64,000 nt of DNA. Origin: Antarctobacter heliothermus (GTDB taxonomy: Bacteria; Pseudomonadota; Alphaproteobacteria; Rhodobacterales; Rhodobacteraceae). A program made the translations under genes and the position numbers. Every line of letters starts with the position of its first letter. The first letter of the stretch is position 1. Positions 26,392 through 35,237 of the stretch are shown here, piece by piece. The notes beneath the pieces were generated by a model, which saw only the letters and a list, made by a program, of their open reading frames with translations, was not told where the DNA came from and did no database searches. The stretch spans positions 62,001 through 126,000 of the forward strand of contig NZ_FZON01000006.1 in NCBI RefSeq assembly GCF_900188425.1, given 5' to 3'.

Positions 26392-27207
26392 TCAGCGACA
26401 ACGCGCACCCGGCGCGTTCAGCATCCCGAACAGCGCGGCGTCAGTGACCTCGGGGCTGGTCATCACGCCCCGGTTGCCCTTGCTGAAGGCGCGCAGGGCG
26501 CGGCGGCTTTTCGGCCCCCACTTTCCGTCGGCCGTGTCGTTCAGACAGCCCCGCGCCACCAGTTCCGCCTGAAAACTGTAGTGCCGGACCATGTCCCGCA
26601 ACGCGCCTGCCTCTTTCAGGATATGCGTGCCGGGACAGGACGTGGCAGCGTGGTGCTTGTGCGGCTGGATCTGCGCTGTCGGCACCCGGTAGGCGCGCTG
26701 CGCCTCTGACATCACCCGAACATAGGCCAGACGCCCCGCCGGTGTCAGCGCCTCGTGGTTGAAATCGCCCAGTGCCATGACCGCGAAATGCCCGTCGAAG
26801 TCGGCCAACTTTCGCGATCCGATCTCTGTCGACCGGGTCGAGGGTTTCAGCGACACGGGCCGCCCCTTGGCAATATTGCCCGCCTTGTCGACCGCGTAGT
26901 GATAGGCAAACATGCCCAACCCCGCGTCCCCGGCGTGATAGGCGTGTATATTGCGGACCCGCTGGTCGATGGTCTGCCTGTCGCGTGCCGCACTCGCTCG
27001 GCGGAACAGATCCGCATCTGTCCCGGCAAAGCCTTCGTGGTGAAAGGTGATATGGGTGATCCGGTTCTGCGCAAACCCGCGCAGAGCGGACTGATCCACG
27101 CCCTTCAACGGCACGATGATCTCTCCGGGAACGGTGAGCGGCGCGGGTTCTGCCCCTGCCGAAACCGTCCCGGCCAGCACCGAGAGAAAAGCAAGAACAA
27201 GGCGCAT
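26392..27207 (-). CDS. PGRP-type N-acetylmuramoyl-L-alanine amidase with peptidoglycan-binding domain
   Basis: 271 residues. Signal peptide (to about residue 20), then an amidase_2/PGRP domain with zinc-ligand segments ITFHHEG, AYHYAVDKAGNI and PHKHHAATSCPG. The last 60 residues (LNDTADGKWGPKSRRALRAF) form a peptidoglycan-binding domain. It should cleave the bond between MurNAc and the stem peptide in the periplasm. It is convergent with rpmE. Confidence 0.86.
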   Translation of the reverse strand: MRLVLAFLSVLAGTVSAGAEPAPLTVPGEIIVPLKGVDQSALRGFAQNRITHITFHHEGFAGTDADLFRRASAARDRQTIDQRVRNIHAYHAGDAGLGMFAYHYAVDKAGNIAKGRPVSLKPSTRSTEIGSRKLADFDGHFAVMALGDFNHEALTPAGRLAYVRVMSEAQRAYRVPTAQIQPHKHHAATSCPGTHILKEAGALRDMVRHYSFQAELVARGCLNDTADGKWGPKSRRALRAFSKGNRGVMTSPEVTDAALFGMLNAPGARCR

Positions 27208-27366
27208 GAGGTCACTCCTGAAAGCCTGTACAAGGCGACCCTAACACGGCGTCGGTCCATTCCCCCAACCCGTTTGCCGTCCGGCCAGCGCCATTTCCCC
27301 GCCTCCCTCTGGACAGCCCCTTCGCCCCCTGCCAGATTTGATCAAAATCTACAGCGGAGTCGCGCC

Positions 27367-28716
27367 ATGAAGGACGAGAACTTTCTCAAGGAAAACAATG
27401 CCCGTCAGCTATGGCACCCGATGGGCCATCCCGGCGATGCGCAGGCCAACCCGCCCAAGATCATCAAGGGCGCGGCAGGCAGCACCATCACCGACATCGA
27501 CGGCCACAGCGCGGTGGACGCGGTGGGCGGGCTGTGGTGCGTCAACCTTGGCTATTCCAACGACAAGGTAAAGCAGGCCATCGCCGACCAGCTGTTTGAA
27601 CTGCCGTATTACTCGGCCTTTGCAGGCACCTCAAACCCGCCCGCGATCGAGGCGGCCTATAAGGTGCAGGAGTTCTTTGCCCCCGACGGGATCGAGCGGG
27701 TGTTTTTCACCTCTGGCGGGTCGGATTCGGTTGAAACCTGCCTGCGGCTGTCGCGGCAGTACCACCGGCTGCGGGGCGAACCGACGCGCACCAAGTTTCT
27801 CAGCCTGAAAAAAGGCTACCACGGCACCCATTTCGGCGGCGCATCGGTGAACGGCAACAATCGCTTTCGCATCGGCTATGAGCCGCTCTTGCCCGGCTGT
27901 TTCCACATGCCCGCGCCCTATACCTATCGCAACCCGTTCAATGAGACCGACCCGGCGGCGCTGGCGCAACTGATCGCGCAGGCGATGGAGGATGAAATCC
28001 AGTTTCAGGGCGCTAACACCATCGCCGCCTTTATCATGGAGCCAATCCAGGGCGCAGGCGGCGTGATCGTGCCCGACGCGACCTTCATGCCGCTGATGCG
28101 CGAGATCTGTGACCGGCACGGCATCCTGTTGATCTCGGACGAGGTCATCACCGGCTTTGGCCGCACCGGCGACTGGTCAGGCGCGCGGCACTGGGGCGTC
28201 AAACCGGACATGATGTGCACCGCCAAGGGCATCACGTCGGGGTATTTTCCGGTTGGGGCCGCGCTGATCTCCGGCAAGGTTGCGGAGGTGTTCGAGACGT
28301 CAGGCGCAGAGGGAGCCATCTATCACGGCTACACCTATTCGGCGCATCCAGTGGGCGCAGCGGCGGTCATCGCCTGCCTTGAGGAAACTCTGCGGCTAGA
28401 CACAAAAACCAACGCCGCCGCGCGCGGCACGCAACTGCACGAAGGCGTTTTGAAGCTGGCTGAGAAACACGCAATCATCGGCGATGTGCGCGGCGGACAC
28501 GGGCTGATGACGGGCATCGAGATTGTCAGCGACCAGACCGCCAAGACCCCAATGGACAACGACACCATGAAACGCATCCACCAGACCGCCTATGAGGCGG
28601 GCGCGATGGTCCGCCTTGGCGCGCACAACGTCCTGATGTCGCCACCGCTGACCATCACCGCTGAAGAGATCAACACCATCCTGAGCGCGCTCGACAAAGG
28701 GTTCGCGGCGGCCTGA
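27367..28716 (+). CDS. class III PLP-dependent aminotransferase
   Basis: 449 residues, subgroup of omega-amino acid:pyruvate and similar transaminases. Typical segments are LWHPMGHPGDAQ at the N-terminus, FFTSGGSDSVET, GYHGTHFGGASV, ISDEVITGFGRTG (the PLP Asp) and CTAKGITSGYFPVGA with the Schiff-base Lys. The substrate is not decided by the sequence or by neighbours, which are unrelated. The start at 27367 is the Met before the conserved KENNARQLWHP; the long upstream open frame is antisense to the amidase gene. Confidence 0.9.
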   Translation: MKDENFLKENNARQLWHPMGHPGDAQANPPKIIKGAAGSTITDIDGHSAVDAVGGLWCVNLGYSNDKVKQAIADQLFELPYYSAFAGTSNPPAIEAAYKVQEFFAPDGIERVFFTSGGSDSVETCLRLSRQYHRLRGEPTRTKFLSLKKGYHGTHFGGASVNGNNRFRIGYEPLLPGCFHMPAPYTYRNPFNETDPAALAQLIAQAMEDEIQFQGANTIAAFIMEPIQGAGGVIVPDATFMPLMREICDRHGILLISDEVITGFGRTGDWSGARHWGVKPDMMCTAKGITSGYFPVGAALISGKVAEVFETSGAEGAIYHGYTYSAHPVGAAAVIACLEETLRLDTKTNAAARGTQLHEGVLKLAEKHAIIGDVRGGHGLMTGIEIVSDQTAKTPMDNDTMKRIHQTAYEAGAMVRLGAHNVLMSPPLTITAEEINTILSALDKGFAAA

Positions 28717-28749
28717 TCGCGCGTGAGGTTCCGGGACAGGCCCGGAGCC

Positions 28750-29088
28750 TCACAATCCGTTCAGACGCAACCACCCTCCCTTTTCAAGCCGCGCCTGAAC
28801 GCGCCGCCTGTAGCGCCGAGGGTCGAGCGGCTTTTTCGCCGCGTGTCGGGTCCGATTGCAAAAAAGGCAGGCGGCAACGATGTTGTCGTCGACATCTCCG
28901 CCTCCCTCTGATCGGGCCGTCAAATGCTCTGCGGTACACTGGAATTTTTGGGTCAGACCCCGAGTCACGCCGTGTTCGCGCTGAAAGGCGTCCGCGTCAT
29001 GCTCCCACATGAGTTGACCGCAATAGTAACACCGCCCTTTCTGGGCCGCCCACTTCTGCTTTCGCAGTTTTTTGATCTTTTTCGTCAT
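28750..29088 (-). CDS. HNH endonuclease
   Basis: 112 residues. The zinc-bound HNH core is complete: CYYC near residue 20, AEHLTARSEGG with the catalytic His, a DDNIVAAC Asn, and CLFCNRTRH as second Cys pair. The N-terminus is very basic. It stands alone with no methylase, integrase or phage gene nearby, so its target is unknown. Confidence 0.88.
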   Translation of the reverse strand: MTKKIKKLRKQKWAAQKGRCYYCGQLMWEHDADAFQREHGVTRGLTQKFQCTAEHLTARSEGGGDVDDNIVAACLFCNRTRHAAKKPLDPRRYRRRVQARLEKGGWLRLNGL

Positions 29089-29404
29089 CCAAACGCATCT
29101 TTGTTTTGGGTTTCAGTCCAAAACGGATGCGCACCGGACAAATCCCGGCCCCGGATAGGAGGCAAACGCCCGCGCAGGAAAATGGTCGAGTTGAACTCTT
29201 TCCACCGCCCCGCATTTCCACGGCTTGCCCAGACACTGCCGGCCCGGACCGTCGCGACACTTATCGCCGCGACCGCGCCCTGCATAAATGAGGGCACCAC
29301 CTGATAGAGATTTAACAGAATCCGTATCGCGCTGGCAAGGCGTCCGCCGGACAACAAAAGGGGCCGCCATGTAGCGGCCCCTTTCCGTTTCTCTCCACAC
29401 TATA
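29089..29404. other. intergenic region between HNH and AGCS genes
   Basis: 316 bases. The only clear element is the bidirectional hairpin at 29354-29385. The rest should carry the promoter of the HNH gene. No ORF with good support is seen. Confidence 0.45.
29354..29385. terminator. rho-independent terminator after the AGCS gene
   Basis: AGGGGCCGC (29359-29367) pairs with GCGGCCCCT (29374-29382). On the minus strand the stem is followed by TTTTGTT. A short T run on the other side could make it bidirectional. Confidence 0.88.
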
Positions 29405-30958
29405 TCAGTGCGTAAATTTCTTGATCTCACCCGACTTCAGCCGCGACAGATAGCTGTCCACCTCGCGCTTGACGATCGGCATCAGGAAGTACAGGCCAAA
29501 GACGTTCACAACCGCCATGGCAAAGATCGCCGCGTCGGAGAAGTCGATCACCGGGCCAAGGCTGGCCGAGGCGCCAATAATGACAAAGATGCAGAAGATG
29601 ACCTTGAACGTGATCTCCTTGGCCTTGCCTTCGCCAAACAGGTAGGTCCAGGCCTTCAACCCGTAGTAGGACCAGCTGATCATGGTCGAAAAGGCAAAGA
29701 GGATCACGGCAATCGCCAGAATTGTCGGGAACCAGCTGAAGGCGCTGCCAAAGGCCGCTGCCGTCAGGCCAACGCCCGATGTGTCGCCTACCGTCTTGAT
29801 CGCCGTACCAGCCTCATTCAGCAGGTAGACACCTGTTGCCTCATCAATCACCAGTTGCTGGGTGATGATGATGACCAGCGCCGTCATGGTGCAGATCACA
29901 ACCGTGTCGATGAAGGGCTCCAGCAGGGAGACAAAGCCTTCGGTGATCGGCTCTTTGGTCCGCACAGCAGAGTGCGCGATGGCCGCCGAACCGACGCCCG
30001 CCTCATTCGAAAAGGCCGCCCGCTTGAACCCCTGGATCAGCGCGCCGACCATGCCGCCCGCAACGCCCAGCCCGGTGAACGCCCCGGCAAAGATCTGGCC
30101 AAAGGCCCAGCCGATCATGTTGGCGTTCATGATCAGGATGATCAGCGCCGACCCGACATAGATGGCCGCCATGAAGGGCACGACCTTTTCGGTCACAGAG
30201 GCAATCGACTTCAACCCGCCGACGATCACGACAAAGACGACAATCGCAAAGATCACGCCGGTGATATAGCCGGGAAACTCGCCCAGCACGCCGGTGAGCG
30301 CCTGATGTGCCTGATTGGCCTGGAACATGTTGCCGCCACCAAAGGCACCGAGGATACAGAAGATCGAGAACATTACCGCAAGGATCTTGCCCCCCGGCAG
30401 GCCGCGTTCTGCAAAGCCTTTGGTCAGGTAATACATCGGACCACCCGATACGGTGCCGTCCGGGTATTCATTGCGGTATTTCACGCCCAGCGTACATTCG
30501 GTGAATTTCGACGCCATGCCCATCAGACCGGCAAGGATCATCCAGAACGTCGCGCCCGGACCGCCGATACCGACAGCCACCGCGACCCCGGCAATATTGC
30601 CCAGACCCACGGTGCCCGATAGCGCGGTTGCCAGCGCCTGAAAGTGGCTGACCTCACCGGCATCGTCCGGGTCGGAATAATCGCCTTTGACCAGCGCAAT
30701 GGAATGCCCGAAACCGCGAAACTGGATAAACCCGAAGTAAACGGTAAATACCGTCGCCGCGACCACCAGCCAGGCCACGATCCACGGGAAACTGGTTCCC
30801 GGAAACGGGCTGAAGATAAAGTTCACGAACCAGCCGGTTGACCCGGCAAAGATGTCGTTGATCTTTTGGTCGATAGAGGTTTCCTGCGCGGCCACTGCGC
30901 TGGCCATCAGGGTTGGAGCCAAGGCGGCAAACGCCAGGCGGGATGCAAATCTTGTCAT
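29405..30958 (-). CDS. AGCS-family sodium:alanine/glycine symporter
   Basis: 517 residues. N-terminal hydrophobic segment then about ten membrane helices. Family signatures are GTVGLGNIAGVAVAVGIGGPGA and FKRAAFSNEAGVGSAAIAHSAV, which place it in the AlsT/AGCS group importing alanine or glycine with sodium. The start at 30958 (MTRFASRLAF) is preferred; the open frame runs on into the universal stress gene. It lies 25 bases after that gene and is probably in the same transcript. Confidence 0.93.
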   Translation of the reverse strand: MTRFASRLAFAALAPTLMASAVAAQETSIDQKINDIFAGSTGWFVNFIFSPFPGTSFPWIVAWLVVAATVFTVYFGFIQFRGFGHSIALVKGDYSDPDDAGEVSHFQALATALSGTVGLGNIAGVAVAVGIGGPGATFWMILAGLMGMASKFTECTLGVKYRNEYPDGTVSGGPMYYLTKGFAERGLPGGKILAVMFSIFCILGAFGGGNMFQANQAHQALTGVLGEFPGYITGVIFAIVVFVVIVGGLKSIASVTEKVVPFMAAIYVGSALIILIMNANMIGWAFGQIFAGAFTGLGVAGGMVGALIQGFKRAAFSNEAGVGSAAIAHSAVRTKEPITEGFVSLLEPFIDTVVICTMTALVIIITQQLVIDEATGVYLLNEAGTAIKTVGDTSGVGLTAAAFGSAFSWFPTILAIAVILFAFSTMISWSYYGLKAWTYLFGEGKAKEITFKVIFCIFVIIGASASLGPVIDFSDAAIFAMAVVNVFGLYFLMPIVKREVDSYLSRLKSGEIKKFTH

Positions 30959-30983
30959 GTGTCTGTCCTGTTCTGGTCGGCGC

Positions 30984-31418
30984 TCAAGGGACGATGGTGC
31001 AGGGCACGGGGGCCGTCTGGACCAAGGATCCGGCGACGGATCCGAACACCCGGCTGCCGAACGGTGAGTGGCCGTTGCGTCCAATGAACAATTGCGCAGC
31101 GTTTTGCTTTTTCGCGACATCGCACAGCGTATCGGCGATGTGACCATAGCGCAGGACCGTCTCGACCGGCACACCACGGCCTTCGACCGCCGCCTTGGCA
31201 GGGGCAATCAGCGACTTTTCGGCGCGGTCCAGTTCTTCGGTCCGGCGCTTGTGGCGCTCTTCGATTTCCGTCGGCGTCAGAAAGGAATAGGGAGACCATT
31301 CCAGCACATGCGCGATCACCACCGTCGCCCCCTGCGCCGCCGCGCGTTCCAAAGCGAAATCCAGCGCGCGTTGCGCCGCCTCGCTGCCGTCAAATCCGAC
31401 GACAAACCTGTCCGTCAT
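30984..31418 (-). CDS. universal stress protein
   Basis: 144 residues. The single UspA fold has VVGFDGSEAAQRALDFAL at the N-terminus and the nucleotide-binding GRNGHSPFGSRVFGSVAGSL near residues 114-133. An ATP-binding stress protein is expected. It is cotranscribed with the AGCS symporter and divergent from the sulfide:quinone oxidoreductase. Confidence 0.92.
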   Translation of the reverse strand: MTDRFVVGFDGSEAAQRALDFALERAAAQGATVVIAHVLEWSPYSFLTPTEIEERHKRRTEELDRAEKSLIAPAKAAVEGRGVPVETVLRYGHIADTLCDVAKKQNAAQLFIGRNGHSPFGSRVFGSVAGSLVQTAPVPCTIVP

Positions 31419-31685
31419 TCTTGTTTTTCCTTCTTCCCTGTTCCGCCTTTCGGCTGCGAGAAGGCTAACAGCAGCGCCGCGGGCAATTTCACCGAATTGC
31501 CCCGGCTGACCGTCCGGTTTGCCCGGATTTTTGCTGTTGATGTAATATTTTCGTCAAATTTGCGCAGATGCGCCTTTTTTCGCGCATCGCGCGGTCGCCC
31601 TGCGACCCTCTGGCCCATCACGCATTCAATGTATCGAATGTATATCTTTGGCAATCCTGATTCCCGCCTGCCGGAGGAGCGCCCC
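31419..31685. other. divergent promoter region of usp and sqr
   Basis: 267 bases, AT-rich around 31535-31575. It carries the ATTC-N8-GAAT operator at 31624-31639 near the sqr side and GGAGGAG just before the sqr start. Confidence 0.55.
31624..31639 (+). promoter_or_regulatory. ATTC-N8-GAAT operator of the sulfide:quinone oxidoreductase gene
   Basis: ATTC at 31624-31627, eight bases, GAAT at 31636-31639, ending 46 bases before the start codon. The right arm extends to GAATGTA as in the other sites of the window. SqrR and BigR repress sulfide-oxidation genes through this type of site, and here the controlled gene is itself a sulfide oxidase. Confidence 0.75.
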
Positions 31686-33359
31686 ATGGAATTCCGCAAG
31701 ATCACCGAAGATATCACCGTTTCGCCCCAGATCACCGCTGAGCACCTGCAAGAGATCGCCGATGCCGGGTATCGGTCGATCATCTGCAACCGTCCCGACG
31801 GCGAAGGCGCTGACCAGCCGACCTTTGATGAAATCGCCGATGCGGCGCGGGCCAGGGGGCTAGAAGCGCGCTATCTGCCCATCGTCGGCGGCAAGGTCGA
31901 GGATGCGGATGCCGCCAACTTTGGCAAACTGATGCGGGATCTGCCCGGCCCGGTCTTTGCCTACTGCCGCAGCGGCACGCGGTCCGCCACGCTCTGGTCG
32001 CTGAGCCAGGCCAGCACGCAGTCCCCCAGCACCATCCTCGCCGCGACCAAGGGCGCGGGCTATGACATGGCGGGTGTCGTGCGGCGCATCGTCAACGGTG
32101 GCAAGACACCCACCGATGAGGGCGACGCAAAATTCGACGTGGTCATCGTGGGCGGGGGCGCGGCGGGCATCGCGGTGGCCGCTAGCCTCAAGTCCCGCAA
32201 GGCATCGCTGGACATTGCCATTCTGGACCCGGCAGATGTGCACTACTACCAACCCGGCTGGACGATGGTCGGCGGCGGCATCTTTGAGGCGTCCACAACC
32301 GCGCGCACCATGGCCAGCCTGATCCCCAAGGGTGTGCATTGGATCAAATCCGCAGTCGCGGCGTTCGAGCCGCAGAACAATGCCGTCATCCTGGATGGCT
32401 GCCGGGTGGTGAAATACGACCGGCTGATCGTCTGTCCGGGGCTCAAGCTGGACTGGCACGGGGTCGAGGGGCTGGTAGACACGCTGGGCAAGTACGGCGT
32501 CACCTCCAACTATCGCTACGACCTCGCGCCCTACACTTGGGAACTGGTCAGCAAGATGCGTGAGGGCCGGGCTCTGTTCACCCAGCCGCCAATGCCGATC
32601 AAATGCGCGGGCGCGCCGCAAAAGGCGATGTACCTGTCTGGCGATCACTGGTTCCGCACCGGGCGGCTGAAAAACATGGACATCCAGTTCATGAATGCGG
32701 GCGGCGTGTTGTTCGGGGTCAAGGATTATGTCCCCGCGCTGATGGACTACGTCAAGAAATACGACGCCACGCTGAACTTCTTTCACACGTTGATCGCGGT
32801 GGACGGCTCGGCGAAAAAGGCCACCTTCAAGGTGGCCAAACCAGACACGGACCCGAGCGAAGTCACCGTCGATTTCGACATGATGCACGTCTGCCCGCCG
32901 CAGATTGCACCGGATTTCATCCGGGTTTCTCCCTTGGCCGATGCCGCCGGGTGGGTCGATGTCGATCAGGCGACCCTGCGTCACAAGACCTATGACAATA
33001 TCTGGTCGCTGGGCGACGTCACCAATGCGCCCAACGCCAAGACCGCCGCCGCCGCGCGGATGCAGGCCCCCGTGGTGGCCGAAAACGTGGTGGCCGACAC
33101 CCGTGGTCTTAGCCCGCATGCGGTCTATAACGGCTACGGATCGTGTCCTCTGACCGTAGAGAAAGGCAAGATCGTGCTGGCAGAGTTCGGCTATGGTGGC
33201 GCGCTGCTGCCGTCTTTCCCGACATGGCTGCTGGACGGCACCAAACCCACCCGCGCCGCTTGGCTGCTCAAGGAACAGATCCTGCCGCCGGTCTACTGGA
33301 AGGCCATGTTGCGCGGTAAGGAGTGGATGGCCAAACCCGAAAGCGTCAGCGCCCGCTGA
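31686..33359 (+). CDS. sqr: DUF442 (phosphatase-like)-sulfide:quinone oxidoreductase fusion
   Basis: 557 residues in two parts. Residues 1-110 are a DUF442/Blh domain with the loop CRSGTRS near residue 93, a cysteine phosphatase-like loop thought to handle persulfide. From about residue 145 a flavoprotein begins with VVIVGGGAAGIAVAASL; redox Cys residues lie in IVCPGLKLDW and KCAGAPQKAMYL, with a further Cys in HVCPPQIAP, and DNIWSLGDVTNAPNAKT is the second FAD motif. It oxidises sulfide to persulfide at the membrane and passes electrons to quinone. GGAGGAG sets the start at 31686; the longer upstream frame crosses the operator. Confidence 0.92.
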   Translation: MEFRKITEDITVSPQITAEHLQEIADAGYRSIICNRPDGEGADQPTFDEIADAARARGLEARYLPIVGGKVEDADAANFGKLMRDLPGPVFAYCRSGTRSATLWSLSQASTQSPSTILAATKGAGYDMAGVVRRIVNGGKTPTDEGDAKFDVVIVGGGAAGIAVAASLKSRKASLDIAILDPADVHYYQPGWTMVGGGIFEASTTARTMASLIPKGVHWIKSAVAAFEPQNNAVILDGCRVVKYDRLIVCPGLKLDWHGVEGLVDTLGKYGVTSNYRYDLAPYTWELVSKMREGRALFTQPPMPIKCAGAPQKAMYLSGDHWFRTGRLKNMDIQFMNAGGVLFGVKDYVPALMDYVKKYDATLNFFHTLIAVDGSAKKATFKVAKPDTDPSEVTVDFDMMHVCPPQIAPDFIRVSPLADAAGWVDVDQATLRHKTYDNIWSLGDVTNAPNAKTAAAARMQAPVVAENVVADTRGLSPHAVYNGYGSCPLTVEKGKIVLAEFGYGGALLPSFPTWLLDGTKPTRAAWLLKEQILPPVYWKAMLRGKEWMAKPESVSAR

Positions 33360-33368
33360 TCTGTTGAG

Positions 33369-33399
33369 GGGCCGGCCCAAAGATGGCGTCCGGCCCTTT
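33369..33399 (+). terminator. hairpin terminator between sqr and sulP
   Basis: GGGCCGG (33369-33375) pairs with CCGGCCC (33390-33396), then TTT. The loop is 14 bases. It suggests that sulP is transcribed from its own promoter, where a further operator lies. Confidence 0.65.
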
Positions 33400-33402
33400 C
33401 AA

Positions 33403-33418
33403 ATTCTACTTTGTGAAT
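33403..33418 (+). promoter_or_regulatory. ATTC-N8-GAAT operator of the SulP gene
   Basis: ATTC at 33403-33406, eight bases, GAAT at 33415-33418, and GT after the right arm as in the other sites. It ends 58 bases before the preferred start at 33477, and it would overlap the alternative start at 33417, another reason to reject that start. Confidence 0.7.
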
Positions 33419-33476
33419 GTATATGAGGTTCAAACGCGACTCGGGGGCCACCCCCGACCCGGACCCAGGAAACGCC

Positions 33477-35237
33477 ATGCCCCGCATTTCGGCCCAGACC
33501 TTTACCCAGTACCTGCCCATCCTGACATGGGGCAAAGAGTACAACCGCGACACCGCCTCATCCGACATTCTGGCCGCCGTGATCGTGACGATCATGCTGA
33601 TCCCGCAGTCGCTGGCCTATGCGTTGCTTGCGGGGTTGCCCGCCGAAATGGGGCTCTATGCGTCGATCCTGCCGCTGGTCGCTTATGCGATCTTCGGCAC
33701 CAGCCGCGCGCTGGCCGTTGGCCCCGTCGCCGTCGTGTCGCTGATGACCGCCGCCGCTATCGGCAACCTTGGCCTGTCGGACCCCGCGCAAATTGCGCTG
33801 GCCGCCGGCACGCTGGCCTTTATCTCAGGGGTCATTCTACTGGTGCTGGGGGTGCTGCGGCTGGGCTTTCTGGCGAACTTTCTGTCGCATCCCGTCATTG
33901 CCGGATTCATCACCGCCTCTGGCGTGCTGATCGCGGCCTCACAGCTTAAACATATCTTCGGCATCGAGGCGCATGGCCACACGTTGATCATGGTCATCGG
34001 CTCACTGGTCGAGAACCTGTCGCAGACCAGTCTCATCACCCTCGTGATCGGCACCAGTGCCACCGCTTTCCTGTTCTGGGTCCGTAAGGGGCTGAAACCG
34101 CGCCTGCTGGCCCTTGGCCTGAAACCGCGCCTGGCGGATGTTCTGGCCAAGGCCGGGCCAGTGGGGGCCGTGGCGGTCACCACGCTGGTCACATGGCTGT
34201 TCGGCCTGCAAAACGCAGGCGTCAAGATTGTCGGAGAGGTGCCCACCGGCCTGCCGCCGTTGACCATGCCGTCACTGTCGCCGGACTTGTGGAACCAGTT
34301 GTTCCTGTCCGCCGTGCTGATCTCGATCATCGGTTTTGTCGAATCCGTCTCCGTCGCGCAGACGCTGGCCGCCAAGAAACGCCAGCGCATCCAGCCGGAT
34401 CAGGAACTGATCGGCCTTGGCGCGTCGAACGTCGCCGCCGCCGTGTCAGGCGGCTATCCGGTCACCGGCGGCTTTGCCCGGTCGGTGGTGAACTTTGACG
34501 CAGGCGCAGAGACACCCGCGGCGGGCGCCTTTACCGCCATCGGCATCGGCATCGCCGCCTTGCTGCTGACGCCGCTGCTGTTCTTCCTCCCCAAGGCCAC
34601 GCTGGCCGCCACGATCATCGTCGCGGTGCTGGGTCTTGTCGATTTCTCCATCCTGAAAAAAGCCTGGGGCTATTCCAAGGTCGACTTCGCCGCCGTCTTT
34701 GCCACCATCGCGCTAACCCTTGGGTTTGGCGTGGAAATCGGGGTGTCTTCGGGGGTTCTGATCTCCATCGGGTTGCACCTGTACCAGACATCGCGCCCCC
34801 ATGTGGCCGAGGTCGGGCTGGTGCCCGGCACCCATCATTTCCGCAATATCAAGCGCCACAAGGTCGAGACCCATCCGCACCTTGTCACCCTGCGCGTCGA
34901 CGAAAGCCTGTATTTCGCCAATGCGCGGTTTCTTGAGGATTATGTGCTGGGCCGTGTCGCCGGTGATGCGCCGATAAAACATGTGGTGCTGATGTTCCCC
35001 GCTGTAAACGAGGTCGACATGAGCGCGCTGGAAACGCTGGAGGAACTGAACCGCCGCCTGTCGGAAATGGGCATCCAGATGCACCTGTCAGAGGTCAAAG
35101 GCCCGGTGATGGACCGCCTGCAACGGTCGCATTTCCTGGATGATCTGACGGGGCAGGTGTTCCTGTCGCAGTACGATGCCTGGCAGGCGCTGGAACAGCC
35201 GCCCGCGCCCGATCCCTCAGAGACGGACGCGGCCTGA
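33477..35237 (+). CDS. SulP-family anion transporter
   Basis: 586 residues. Roughly 11-14 membrane helices with the SulP signatures IPQSLAYALLAGLPAEMGLYASILP and YPVTGGFARSVVNFDAGAETPAAG, then a cytoplasmic STAS domain (about residues 450-570, LVTLRVDESLYFANARFLED). SulP proteins move sulfate, bicarbonate or similar anions. The sqr neighbour and shared operator suggest transport of a sulfur oxyanion. The start at 33477 follows AGGAAACGCC. The 3' end overlaps the convergent phosphatase gene by 21 bases. Confidence 0.92.
   Translation: MPRISAQTFTQYLPILTWGKEYNRDTASSDILAAVIVTIMLIPQSLAYALLAGLPAEMGLYASILPLVAYAIFGTSRALAVGPVAVVSLMTAAAIGNLGLSDPAQIALAAGTLAFISGVILLVLGVLRLGFLANFLSHPVIAGFITASGVLIAASQLKHIFGIEAHGHTLIMVIGSLVENLSQTSLITLVIGTSATAFLFWVRKGLKPRLLALGLKPRLADVLAKAGPVGAVAVTTLVTWLFGLQNAGVKIVGEVPTGLPPLTMPSLSPDLWNQLFLSAVLISIIGFVESVSVAQTLAAKKRQRIQPDQELIGLGASNVAAAVSGGYPVTGGFARSVVNFDAGAETPAAGAFTAIGIGIAALLLTPLLFFLPKATLAATIIVAVLGLVDFSILKKAWGYSKVDFAAVFATIALTLGFGVEIGVSSGVLISIGLHLYQTSRPHVAEVGLVPGTHHFRNIKRHKVETHPHLVTLRVDESLYFANARFLEDYVLGRVAGDAPIKHVVLMFPAVNEVDMSALETLEELNRRLSEMGIQMHLSEVKGPVMDRLQRSHFLDDLTGQVFLSQYDAWQALEQPPAPDPSETDAA

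Noticed and set aside
33417-33476. Longer SulP start at 33417
   Set aside because: It would start within the right arm of the operator and adds 20 residues without family likeness; AGGAAA precedes the start at 33477.
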